From Immundisolibacter sp. (GTDB taxonomy: Bacteria; Pseudomonadota; Gammaproteobacteria; Immundisolibacterales; Immundisolibacteraceae), in contig NZ_JBFIII010000068.1 in NCBI RefSeq assembly GCF_041601295.1, forward strand, positions 1 through 16,587: a stretch of DNA of 16,587 nucleotides, in the 5' to 3' direction. Below, piece by piece: positions 7,557-14,645 of this stretch. Every line of letters begins with the position of its first letter. Position 1 is the first letter of the stretch. Position numbers and translations under genes: made by a program. The notes below the pieces were generated by a model that worked only from the letters and a program-made list of their open reading frames with translations, was not told the origin of the DNA and searched no databases.

Positions 7557-8603
7557 TCAGTCGTCCGGGCTGTCATCCGACGGAACCAGCGGTACCGAGG
7601 TGGGTGGCAAACCAAGGTAGAGCGTGGCAGCCTCGGTCGCAACGCGACCACGTGGTGTACGCATCAGCAGGCCCTGCTGGATCAGGAACGGCTCAATGAC
7701 ATCCTCAATGGTGTCGCGCGTTTCCCCAATGGCCGCGGCCAGATTGTCCACCCCGACCGGCCCGCCGCCGAATTTCTGGAGCACGGCAAGCAGCAGGCGC
7801 CGGTCGTTGCCGTCCAGACCGCGCTGATCGACATCCAGCATGGCGAGCGCCGCATCGGCCACCTCGCGCGTGACCGCGCCATCGGCACGCATCTGTGCAT
7901 AGTCGCGGGCGCGTCGCAGCAGGCGATTGGCAATACGCGGCGTACCACGGGAACGACGCGCCAGTTCATGCGCGCCACCCTCATCCAGGCCGAAGCCCAG
8001 CAAACGCGCGGCGCGCTGCACGATCAGCGTCAACTCCGGTTCGTCGTAGAACTCCAGCCGCGCCACAATGCCGAAGCGGTCGCGCAGCGGTGAGGTCAGC
8101 AGCCCGGCACGGGTGGTCGCGCCAACCAGAGTGAACGGCGGCACATCAAGCTTGATCGAGCGCGCCGCCGGGCCTTCGCCGATGATGATGTCCAGTTGCC
8201 CGTCCTCCATTGCCGGGTACAACACCTCCTCAACGGTGGCGCTCAGGCGGTGTATCTCGTCTACGAACAGCACGTCGTTGGCGTCAAGATTGGTGAGAAT
8301 GGCAGCCAGGTCGCCTGGCCGCTCCAGCACCGGACCCGAGGTGCTGCGCAGGCCGACACCAAGCTCGTGGGCAATGATGTGCGCCAGCGTGGTCTTGCCA
8401 AGCCCCGGCGGTCCATACAGAAGCACATGATCCATGGCTTCGCCGCGCGCGCGCGCGGCACCGATGAAGATGTCCATCTGTTCGCGGATCGCGCGCTGGC
8501 CGACGTAGTCGGCCATGCGGCTTGGCCGGATGCCACGCTCGACATGCGGTTCGTCGACGGCTATGGCCTGTGGTTGCAATATGCCGTCGCGCTCGATGGC
8601 CAC
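7557..8603 (-). CDS. ruvB: Holliday junction branch migration helicase RuvB
   Basis: Encodes 348 residues. RuvB is the hexameric AAA+ motor that drives branch migration with RuvA during recombinational repair. Seen are Walker A GPPGLGKT (64-71), Walker B VLFVDEIH (111-118), sensor GATTRAG (161-167), the arginine finger in PLRDRFG (about R174) and the sensor-2 block SRGTPRIANRLLRRARDYA. A C-terminal winged-helix DNA-binding domain follows (IGETRDTIEDVIEPFLIQQG, RTPRGR). The start is GTG at 8603, only 2 bases after the ruvA stop, with GGGG nearby. Length and motifs are canonical apart from a short Asp/Ser-rich tail. Confidence 0.97.
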   Translation of the reverse strand: MAIERDGILQPQAIAVDEPHVERGIRPSRMADYVGQRAIREQMDIFIGAARARGEAMDHVLLYGPPGLGKTTLAHIIAHELGVGLRSTSGPVLERPGDLAAILTNLDANDVLFVDEIHRLSATVEEVLYPAMEDGQLDIIIGEGPAARSIKLDVPPFTLVGATTRAGLLTSPLRDRFGIVARLEFYDEPELTLIVQRAARLLGFGLDEGGAHELARRSRGTPRIANRLLRRARDYAQMRADGAVTREVADAALAMLDVDQRGLDGNDRRLLLAVLQKFGGGPVGVDNLAAAIGETRDTIEDVIEPFLIQQGLLMRTPRGRVATEAATLYLGLPPTSVPLVPSDDSPDD

Positions 8604-8605
8604 GC

Positions 8606-9196
8606 TTAACCCCGCATCAGCCGTTTCAAGGCGGACCGGATCAGGTCTTCGCTACGCAGGCCGTCGGTAGCCAGATCGCGCAGCGCCGCTCGCGCCTCGG
8701 CCGGTTTGTAACCGAGCGCTTCGAGCGCGCTGGCGGCATCCTGAAGCGCGTCGCCGTCCCGCGACACAAAACTGGCGGACGCGGCCACTGCCAGCCGACC
8801 CAGGGGTTCGCGCAGTTCCAGGATCAGCCGCTCGGCGGTCTTGCGACCAATACCCGGAATACGCACCAGGCGCGCGACGTCGGCCTCCTGCACAATCTCG
8901 ATCAGTTCCTGCACCGCGACTCCAGACAGAATCACCAGCGCCAGCTTGGCCCCAACACCACTGACTTTCAGCAGTTGCCGGAACAGTGCCCGCTCGGCCT
9001 CACTCGCGAAGCCGTACAGTAACTGTGCATCTTCCCGTACCACCAGGTGCGTGTGCAGCACTACCGATTCGCCCAGCGCCGGCAGCCGGTAGAACGTACT
9101 CATCGGCGCTTCAAGCTCGTAGCCGACACCCGCCACATCGAGCAGCAAGGCCGGCGGTGCCTTGGCCAACAGTGTGCCGCTGAGCCGACCGATCAA
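8606..9196 (-). CDS. ruvA: Holliday junction branch migration protein RuvA
   Basis: Encodes 196 residues (E. coli about 203). RuvA tetramers bind four-way DNA junctions and load RuvB. The N-terminal OB fold begins IGRLSGTLL and includes LLLDVAGVGYELEAPMSTFYRLP. Two helix-hairpin-helix motifs follow (LLKVSGVGAKLALVIL and LVRIPGIGRKTAERLILEL), and a C-terminal domain for RuvB contact (ASALEALGYKPAEA). The start is TTG at 9196, because it gives the family N-terminus (M)IGRL, overlaps the ruvC stop as TTGA and has AGG 9 bases upstream. Reading further upstream would add residues unlike RuvA. Confidence 0.96.
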   Translation of the reverse strand: MIGRLSGTLLAKAPPALLLDVAGVGYELEAPMSTFYRLPALGESVVLHTHLVVREDAQLLYGFASEAERALFRQLLKVSGVGAKLALVILSGVAVQELIEIVQEADVARLVRIPGIGRKTAERLILELREPLGRLAVAASASFVSRDGDALQDAASALEALGYKPAEARAALRDLATDGLRSEDLIRSALKRLMRG

Positions 9197-9696
9197 CGTC
9201 TGCGCCTGGTAGCTGCCAGCGCCAGGCCACCCAGCAGACACTGGGCATGACACAGCGCGCCGGCCAGGGCATCGGCGGCATCGGTTCGCGGCAGACTGGC
9301 AAGGCCGAGTAAACGCGCCACCATGAACTGCACCTGGGCTTTGGCGGCCCGGCCGTTGCCGACCACGCTTTTCTTGATTTCCGCCGGCGAGTACTCGGTC
9401 ACCGGCACACCGCGGAAGGCCGCTGCCACGATGGCGGCGCCACGTGCCTGACCAAGCTTTAGGGCAGAGCCGACATTGCGGTGCACGAATACCCCTTCAA
9501 CCACCACCGCCGTCGGCTGAAACTCAGCCACCAGCTCGCAAACGCCCTGGAAAATGACCCCAAGCCGGACGTCGAGCGGACCATCGCCGGTGCGGATCAC
9601 GCCACTGTCAAGGTAACCGGACTGCCCACGGCGCGCCTCGATCAATCCAAAGCCGGTCAACCGCGATCCAGGGTCGATGCCGAGTATGCGCGTCAC
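9193..9696 (-). CDS. ruvC: Crossover junction endodeoxyribonuclease RuvC
   Basis: Encodes 167 residues. RuvC is the dimeric nuclease that cuts Holliday junctions symmetrically, working with RuvAB. The RNase H-like active site is complete: D8 in LGIDPGSRLTGFG, E67 in VVVEGVF, and D139 and D142 in RTDAADALAGALCH. SALKLGQARGAAIVAA is the conserved helix. The common EQVF motif reads EGVF here, a mild variant that keeps the catalytic Glu. The start is GTG at 9696, overlapping the yebC stop as GTGA. The gene also overlaps ruvA by 4 bases, so the three ruv genes form one coupled unit. Confidence 0.97.
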   Translation of the reverse strand: MTRILGIDPGSRLTGFGLIEARRGQSGYLDSGVIRTGDGPLDVRLGVIFQGVCELVAEFQPTAVVVEGVFVHRNVGSALKLGQARGAAIVAAAFRGVPVTEYSPAEIKKSVVGNGRAAKAQVQFMVARLLGLASLPRTDAADALAGALCHAQCLLGGLALAATRRRR

Positions 9697-10436
9697 GCCA
9701 GCGTGGCCAGAGCCTCGTCCGAAAACTCCGCGTTCGAGTACACCTGCTGCACGTCGTCGAGGTCTTCGAGCGCATCCAGGAGCTTGACCACCTGAAGCGT
9801 TTGCTCCATGTCGAGTTCAACTCCGGTCACTGGCCGTTCCACCAGTTCCGCCGACTGCGGCTCGACCCCCAGCCCGAGCAAGGTTTCACGCACCTCGTGC
9901 AGGCGCACGGGTGCGGTCAGCAGTTCGATGCCGCCTTCCTGCACCAGCACGTCGTCCGCACCAGCCTCAAGCGCCAGCTCGAACGCCCGGTCTTCGGTCA
10001 TTTCAAGCGGCAAAACGATCGCCCCGTGCGACTCGAACAGATACGCCACGGAGCCATCGGTACCCAGATTGCCACCGTTTTTTGAAAACAGGTGCCGCAC
10101 TTCGCCGACCGTTCGATTACGGTTGTCAGTGAGGCAGTCGAGCATGATGGCGACCCCGCCCGGGCCGTAGCCTTCGTAGCGCACCGCCTCATAGTTATCG
10201 CCGTCGCCACCACCGCTGCCGCGCTTGGTGGCGCGCTCAATGGTATCGCGCGTCATGTTCCCCACCAGCGCCTTGTCGATGGCGGTGCGCAGGCGCGGGT
10301 TGGTGGCAGGGTCGCCACCGCCCGAGCGGGCGGCGACGGTAATCTCGCGAATCAGTTTCGTGAACAGCTTGCCACGCTTGGCGTCCTGCGCCCGCTTGCG
10401 GTGCTGAATGTTAGCCCACTTGGAATGACCGGCCAT
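9693..10436 (-). CDS. yebC: YebC/PmpR-family translation factor or regulator
   Basis: Encodes 247 residues, the usual length. The N-terminus MAGHSKWANIQHRKRAQDAKRGKLF is the family signature, followed by RSGGGDPATNPRLR, NYEAVRYEGYGPGGVAIMLDCLTDNRNRT and FSKNGGNLG. YebC-family proteins have been described both as DNA-binding regulators (PmpR in Pseudomonas) and as factors that relieve ribosome stalling; the sequence does not choose between these. The ATG at 10436 gives the canonical start, although no strong ribosome binding site precedes it. It follows aspS by 20 bases and overlaps ruvC by 4. The aspS-yebC-ruvC order is standard in gammaproteobacteria. Confidence 0.96.
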   Translation of the reverse strand: MAGHSKWANIQHRKRAQDAKRGKLFTKLIREITVAARSGGGDPATNPRLRTAIDKALVGNMTRDTIERATKRGSGGGDGDNYEAVRYEGYGPGGVAIMLDCLTDNRNRTVGEVRHLFSKNGGNLGTDGSVAYLFESHGAIVLPLEMTEDRAFELALEAGADDVLVQEGGIELLTAPVRLHEVRETLLGLGVEPQSAELVERPVTGVELDMEQTLQVVKLLDALEDLDDVQQVYSNAEFSDEALATLA

Positions 10437-10456
10437 GGCGGTTATCGCTATATCGA

Positions 10457-12241
10457 TCAGGCGCTTGCGGGCTTCTTGGTAACGCTGCGCAGACCAAGTT
10501 CCCGCAGCTGGGTATCTTCGACCGCCGACGGCGCGTCCGTCAACGGGCAATGCGCACGCTGCGTCTTGGGAAAGGCGATCACCTCGCGGATGGAACTTGC
10601 GCCAGCCATCAGCATCACCAGGCGATCGATGCCAAACGCCATGCCACCGTGGGGCGGCGCGCCGTAGCCCAGCGCCTCCAGCAGAAAGCCGAACTTAGCC
10701 TGCGCCTCGTCCTCGCCAATCCCCAGTAGCCCGAACACCGCCTGCTGCATTTCCGGGCGATGGATGCGGATGGAACCACCGCCAATTTCCGATCCGTTAA
10801 GAACCATGTCGTAAGCCCGTGACAGGCAGTTGCCCGGATCGGCCAGCATGGCCTCGGTATCGGCGACCTGGGGCGCCGTGAACGGATGATGAAGCGCCTG
10901 CCAGCGGCCGGCGTCGGAATCGCGCTCGAACATCGGGAAATCCACCACCCACAGCGGCTTCCATCCGCCGTCGAGCAGGCCAAGGTCATCCGCCAGCCTG
11001 CTGCGCAAATGACTGAGGTAGCCGTTGACCACGTTCGCCTTATCGGCCCCAAAGAACACCACGTCGCCAACGCCCGCGCCCACTCGTTCCAACATTGCGG
11101 CGACCGTCTGGGGGCGCAGAAACTTGACGATCGGCGACTGCCACTCGACGCCGCCGTCCGTGCCCTCGGCCAAACGGATATACGCCAAGCCCCGGGCACC
11201 GAACTGCTTGACGAACTCGACGTAGTTGTCGAGCTCGCGCCGGCTCAGGCTCGCACCGCCACCGGGCACGCACAATGCTGCCACGCGACCTTCGGGGTCG
11301 TTGGCGGGACCCGCGAAAACCTTGAAATCGGTATCGCGCAGCAGGTCCGACATCTCGACCAGTTCCAGCGGGTTACGCAGGTCGGGCCGATCGATGCCGT
11401 AGCGCGACATGCACTCGGCATGACTCATGCGCGGCAGCGGGTCGGGAAGCTGTACGCCCAGCACGTCTGCGAACAGGCCGCGGATCATGGTCTCCATGAT
11501 GGCCATGAACGCGTTCTCGTCCAGGAACGAGGCCTCGATATCCAGCTGCGTGAACTCCGGCTGGCGATCGGCGCGCAGATCCTCGTCGCGAAAGCAGCGG
11601 GCGATCTGGAAATAACGGTCCAGACCACCCATCATCAGGATCTGCTTGAACAACTGCGGCGACTGCGGCAACGCGAAAAAACTGCCCTGGTGCACGCGAC
11701 TTGGCACCAGGTAATCGCGCGCACCCTCGGGCGTGGCGCGAGTGAGGATGGGCGTTTCGACGTCCAGAAAACCTTTGTCTTCCAGAAAGCGGCGCAGCCA
11801 GCCACTGACCCGTGCCCGCAGCCGCAGACGCTCCAGCATGACCGGTCGACGCAGATCGAGATAGCGGTAGCGCAGGCGCTTGTCTTCGTGAACGTCGTCC
11901 TCGTCGATCTGAAACGGCGGCGTCTGGGCGACGTTCAGCACTTCGATGTGAGTTGCCAGCACCTCGATCTGGCCACTGCGCAAACCGGCGTTTTCCGTGC
12001 CCTCCGGCCGTCGGCGCACCCGCCCGACGACCTGCAGAACATACTCTGACCGGATCTGCTCGGCGATGCGAAACGCCGTTTCCGTGTCCGGGTCGATCAC
12101 CACCTGCAGCAGGCCTTCGCGGTCGCGAAGGTCGATAAAGATAACCCCGCCGTGGTCGCGTCGACGATGCACCCAGCCACATAAAGTAACCGTCTGATCC
12201 AGGGCCGAGCTATCGACCAGCCCACAGTAAACACTTCGCAC
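10457..12241 (-). CDS. aspS: Aspartate--tRNA ligase, probably non-discriminating (Asp/Asn)
   Basis: Encodes 594 residues. This class IIb synthetase charges tRNA-Asp. The N-terminal OB fold (VTLCGWVHRRRDHGGVIFIDLRDREG) binds the anticodon. The catalytic core has motif 2 (CFRDEDLRADRQPEFTQLD), the bacterial GAD insertion (about 290-420), and motif 3 (GMAFGIDRLVMLM). Residue 30 is His in RRRDHGG and residue 81 is Gly in RPEGTEN. These match the His and Gly reported for the non-discriminating enzyme of Pseudomonas aeruginosa, whereas E. coli has Leu and Lys, so Asp-tRNA-Asn formation is inferred. The start is GTG at 12241 with GGAG 6 bases upstream (12248-12251). A strong terminator upstream means aspS needs its own promoter, within about 57 bases. 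Confidence 0.97.
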   Translation of the reverse strand: MRSVYCGLVDSSALDQTVTLCGWVHRRRDHGGVIFIDLRDREGLLQVVIDPDTETAFRIAEQIRSEYVLQVVGRVRRRPEGTENAGLRSGQIEVLATHIEVLNVAQTPPFQIDEDDVHEDKRLRYRYLDLRRPVMLERLRLRARVSGWLRRFLEDKGFLDVETPILTRATPEGARDYLVPSRVHQGSFFALPQSPQLFKQILMMGGLDRYFQIARCFRDEDLRADRQPEFTQLDIEASFLDENAFMAIMETMIRGLFADVLGVQLPDPLPRMSHAECMSRYGIDRPDLRNPLELVEMSDLLRDTDFKVFAGPANDPEGRVAALCVPGGGASLSRRELDNYVEFVKQFGARGLAYIRLAEGTDGGVEWQSPIVKFLRPQTVAAMLERVGAGVGDVVFFGADKANVVNGYLSHLRSRLADDLGLLDGGWKPLWVVDFPMFERDSDAGRWQALHHPFTAPQVADTEAMLADPGNCLSRAYDMVLNGSEIGGGSIRIHRPEMQQAVFGLLGIGEDEAQAKFGFLLEALGYGAPPHGGMAFGIDRLVMLMAGASSIREVIAFPKTQRAHCPLTDAPSAVEDTQLRELGLRSVTKKPASA

Positions 12242-12247
12242 TAACGG

Positions 12248-12251
12248 CTCC
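12248..12251 (-). promoter_or_regulatory. Ribosome binding site for the aspS GTG start
   Basis: GGAG on the minus strand, 6 bases before the GTG at 12241. It decides the start, since no ATG occurs near the expected N-terminus. Confidence 0.65.
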
Positions 12252-12298
12252 GGCAGTTCATTCGGGGTGGCGCAAGGGTCAAGGCCCGGTCAGGAAAC

Positions 12299-12345
12299 AA
12301 AAAAGCGCCAGGCGCAGCGGAGACTGGCCCCCGCTCGCCCGGCGC
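12299..12345 (-). terminator. Strong intrinsic terminator between the catabolic genes and aspS
   Basis: On the minus strand, GCGCCGGGCG followed by AGCGG pairs with CCGCT and CGCCTGGCGC across a 10-base loop. This gives a 15-pair stem with one G-U pair and one bulged G, followed directly by six T's. On the other strand the G-U becomes an A-C mismatch and no T-run follows, so it works for right-to-left transcription. It ends the fmdB transcript and isolates aspS and the genes after it. Confidence 0.9.
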
Positions 12346-12360
12346 CGGACGCGCCGAATC

Positions 12361-12705
12361 TCAGCTGGCGGCAACCGGGCTGGCTGGGGGCTTAGGAGCA
12401 GTGGCACCAGAAGCAGTGCCGCTGCCTGCCGGTGCGGCGGCGTCCGAGCTTTTGCCGTCGCCGCTGCTGGCATCACTACTGCTCGCCGCTGGCGAGTCCG
12501 GGCTGGCGCCAGAATCCTTCCGCCCGCCACGAAAATCGGTCACATACCAGCCACTGCCCTTCAACTGAAAGCCCGCCGCGGAGACTTTTTTCTCGAACGC
12601 TTCGGCGCCACACGCCGGACACTGGGTCAGGACGGGTTCACTTACTTTCTGCAGCATCTCGCGCTGCACGCCGCAGGCGCGGCAGGAGTATTCGTAAATC
12701 GGCAT
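12361..12705 (-). CDS. FmdB-type zinc-ribbon protein
   Basis: Encodes 114 residues. The N-terminus MPIYEYSCRACG with C8 and C11, and CPAC with C29 and C32, forms the small zinc ribbon of the FmdB/CxxC_CXXC_SSSS family, followed by KKVSAAGFQLKGSGWYVTDF. The roughly 58-residue tail is low-complexity Ser/Ala/Pro/Gly, probably disordered. The family is named from a putative regulator of a formamidase gene, but its true role is unknown. ATG starts at 12705 with GAGA upstream. It lies 19 bases after the isomerase gene and before a strong terminator, so it is probably transcribed with the catabolic genes. Genes of this family are also commonly found next to aspS, so its position may be ancestral. 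Confidence 0.9.
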   Translation of the reverse strand: MPIYEYSCRACGVQREMLQKVSEPVLTQCPACGAEAFEKKVSAAGFQLKGSGWYVTDFRGGRKDSGASPDSPAASSSDASSGDGKSSDAAAPAGSGTASGATAPKPPASPVAAS

Positions 12706-12724
12706 GGAAGTTCTCGTGCATCCC

Positions 12725-13324
12725 TCAGGCTGCGTGGGCCTTGAGGTATTCCTCAACAAACATCAGTCGATCGTTGCCCCACCAGATCTGGTCGTCCAGC
12801 ATCATTATCGGCACACCGTACACCCCGCGGGCATGCGCCGCGACTCGCGACGCCTCGTAAGCCTTCTCGCCCGCCCGCGACGACACGAAGACCATAAACT
12901 CGTCAGCATCCAGACCGGCCGTTTTGGCGAGCCCACGCAGCACGCCTTCGTCGTCGGGATCGACACCTTCCCCCCACACCAGCCGGTAGGCCTCGTCTAC
13001 ATATTGGCGAGCCCTGTCTTTTTCAATGGCGTAGAAAGTGCCGATATTCATACGCCAGGCGTTAAGACCCTTCGGAAATTTGAACGGCACACCGTAGTGA
13101 TCGGCCCACCGGTTCAGGTCCTGCATAAGGGCGCGGATCTTGGCCGGCACCTGTCGATTGGAAGGGCCGTAGTTACCTGCCGCCAGCTTGGCGGTCGGGA
13201 TGTCGATAGGGTGGTAGTTCAACTGACAACCGTACTTGGCCACCAGATCGGGCAACTTGAGGTTGCACAGATACGTGAATGGACTGGTGAAATCGATATA
13301 AAAATCCAGCATTTTTCCAGGCAT
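12725..13324 (-). CDS. 2-hydroxychromene-2-carboxylate isomerase-family protein (NahD-like, GST kappa/DsbA fold)
   Basis: Encodes 199 residues. Homologues such as NahD use glutathione to isomerise 2-hydroxychromene-2-carboxylate to trans-o-hydroxybenzylidenepyruvate in naphthalene degradation. The N-terminal DFYIDFTSPFTYL contains Ser14 at the position of the glutathione-contacting Ser of NahD. RWADHYGVPFKFP and the C-terminal VYGVPIMMLDDQIWWGNDRL (with the cis-Pro and WGNDRL) are family signatures. There is no CxxC, so it is not a thiol oxidase. ATG at 13324 is used; a Met at residue 5 is an alternative. It lies 24 bases after the alpha-subunit gene, which places it in an aromatic degradation operon. 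The true substrate may be another ring-fused or cis-trans isomerisable intermediate. Confidence 0.9.
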   Translation of the reverse strand: MPGKMLDFYIDFTSPFTYLCNLKLPDLVAKYGCQLNYHPIDIPTAKLAAGNYGPSNRQVPAKIRALMQDLNRWADHYGVPFKFPKGLNAWRMNIGTFYAIEKDRARQYVDEAYRLVWGEGVDPDDEGVLRGLAKTAGLDADEFMVFVSSRAGEKAYEASRVAAHARGVYGVPIMMLDDQIWWGNDRLMFVEEYLKAHAA

Positions 13325-13348
13325 AACTCACAAATCCCAGTGTATGGC

Positions 13349-14599
13349 CTAGGCAGCCCAACCCATTATTTCGCGGTAGTACTCCCAGAACCCGATGATG
13401 CTGCCCTCGGTCACCAGGTGCTGCGCGTCCTTGGCCTGCTCGCCGCCCATTGCGATGTAGGAACTCTTGTCCTGATCGCGAATAATGGAACGGTGGACGA
13501 TTTCAACCGCTTCGCCATCTTCCATGGACACCAAACCGGCCGGACCGATCAGGTTACCCTGCTTGTTACGAATAAGGTCCATGTCGGCATCGTCGTCGGC
13601 ATAGCCGAACTGGGTCCATACCAACTCGAACTTGTCCACGCCGCGCGGGATGATCTGGCGCACCGCCAGGGTGTTGGAAATCTGCTGCACCACCAGGTTC
13701 GGAAACACCGCCAGGATCACCAGCGTGACACCGTCGTCAAACTCCTGCCGACCGGCCAGCAAGGACGGGTCGGACAGAACGAAATCGGCGTTATAGGTCC
13801 GCGTGTCCTGATAATCCTCAAGCTTGCCGTCGTCGGTGCCGCGCATGGCGGTCAGCATGGAGTGACGATGCTTCGCATCCATTACGCTGACGCCCTTCTG
13901 GCTGGACCGATACAGGCCGAAGGTGCAGTGGAACAGGTGCAGCAGGCTGGCGTGGTAGGGATCGCGCGTGTTCTCCGCGTACAGCTTCCAGTTGCCGGCC
14001 ACGAACTGGCGCTGATCGCCCAGCACCTTGATTGGCCGGCTCATGATGCGCTCAATCGCCTGCCGCGGCATCGGCCCCAGGTAGTCCTCAAGCGGCTCCA
14101 CTGACTCGGAGAAGGTGGCAAATACCAGGCCGGCAAGCGCCTGGACACGCAGCTTCTGCAGACCATGCTGCTTCATGTCGAAGTCGGCGGGCATGCCCCC
14201 TTGGCCGTTCAGGCCACGCCGAAACGGTACGCCAATCAGGTTGCCTTTGAGGTCGTAGGCCCACTGGTGGTAGACGCACAGGTGATTTTGCACATTGCCG
14301 CGCAGCTCGCGGCAAATGGCCGCCCCACGGTGCGCACAGCGGTTGACGTAGGCGTGCAGCGAGCCGTCCTCGGCGCGGCTGATGACTACCGGTGAGTCGC
14401 CGACAAAGGTGGTCTTGTAGTCGCCGCTGTTTGGAATCTCCGCCTCAAGCGCAACAAAGGACCAGCTTTCGCCCCGGAAAAGGCGCTGCTGTTCCAGCTC
14501 GTACACGGCCGGGTCGGTAAACACACCGAAGGGCACACGGCTGCCGCCAGCTGCCGGCCAGGCCAGGTGACCAAGTGCGGGGTCGCGGATGGCATTCAT
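13349..14599 (-). CDS. Rieske ring-hydroxylating oxygenase, alpha subunit (salicylate 5-hydroxylase / anthranilate dioxygenase type)
   Basis: Encodes 416 residues. This is the catalytic subunit that adds oxygen to an aromatic ring using electrons from a ferredoxin. The Rieske cluster ligands are C88, H90, C108 and H111 (CAHRG to CVYHQW). The mononuclear iron site is H216 and H221 in ENTRDPYHASLLH, the bridging Asp is D213, and the likely third ligand is D361 in SMEDGEAVE. These spacings equal those of naphthalene dioxygenase (D205, H208, H213, D362). The overall pattern (LEAEIPNSGD, GNLIGPAGLVS, MGGEQAKDAQHLVTE) resembles what I recall of NagG and AndAc, which act on salicylate or anthranilate. 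The start is ATG at 14599, with GGAGG 7 bases upstream. The substrate cannot be read from the sequence. Confidence 0.95.
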   Translation of the reverse strand: MNAIRDPALGHLAWPAAGGSRVPFGVFTDPAVYELEQQRLFRGESWSFVALEAEIPNSGDYKTTFVGDSPVVISRAEDGSLHAYVNRCAHRGAAICRELRGNVQNHLCVYHQWAYDLKGNLIGVPFRRGLNGQGGMPADFDMKQHGLQKLRVQALAGLVFATFSESVEPLEDYLGPMPRQAIERIMSRPIKVLGDQRQFVAGNWKLYAENTRDPYHASLLHLFHCTFGLYRSSQKGVSVMDAKHRHSMLTAMRGTDDGKLEDYQDTRTYNADFVLSDPSLLAGRQEFDDGVTLVILAVFPNLVVQQISNTLAVRQIIPRGVDKFELVWTQFGYADDDADMDLIRNKQGNLIGPAGLVSMEDGEAVEIVHRSIIRDQDKSSYIAMGGEQAKDAQHLVTEGSIIGFWEYYREIMGWAA

Positions 14600-14606
14600 G
14601 GGGGAA

Positions 14607-14611
14607 CCTCC
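14607..14611 (-). promoter_or_regulatory. Strong ribosome binding site of the alpha-subunit gene
   Basis: A full GGAGG lies 7 bases before the ATG at 14599, the best Shine-Dalgarno seen in the window. It fixes the start 75 codons inside a longer open frame. Confidence 0.8.
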
Positions 14612-14620
14612 GATCAGCAG

Positions 14621-14634
14621 CGGGCAATCGCCCG
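14621..14634 (-). other. Small GC-rich hairpin in the beta-alpha intergenic gap
   Basis: CGGGC-GATT-GCCCG on the minus strand, a 5-pair stem with a four-base loop, ten bases upstream of the GGAGG of the alpha-subunit gene. There is no T-run, so it is not a terminator. It could affect mRNA stability or subunit stoichiometry, or be chance in GC-rich DNA. Confidence 0.3.
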
Positions 14635-14645
14635 GGCGCGTGTCT

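Noticed and set aside
10886..12049. A 387-codon plus-strand frame opposite aspS
   Set aside because: Composition is the His/Gln/Arg-rich pattern typical of an antisense shadow; aspS is unambiguous.
12361..12705. FmdB-like protein as the regulator of the oxygenase operon
   Set aside because: The family often lies by aspS regardless of catabolic genes, and no DNA-binding domain is evident.
12704..14104. A 466-codon open frame on the plus strand, opposite the alpha subunit, isomerase and part of fmdB
   Set aside because: It runs antisense across two clear enzyme genes and their gap, has no recognisable domain, and is the mirror frame expected in GC-rich coding DNA.
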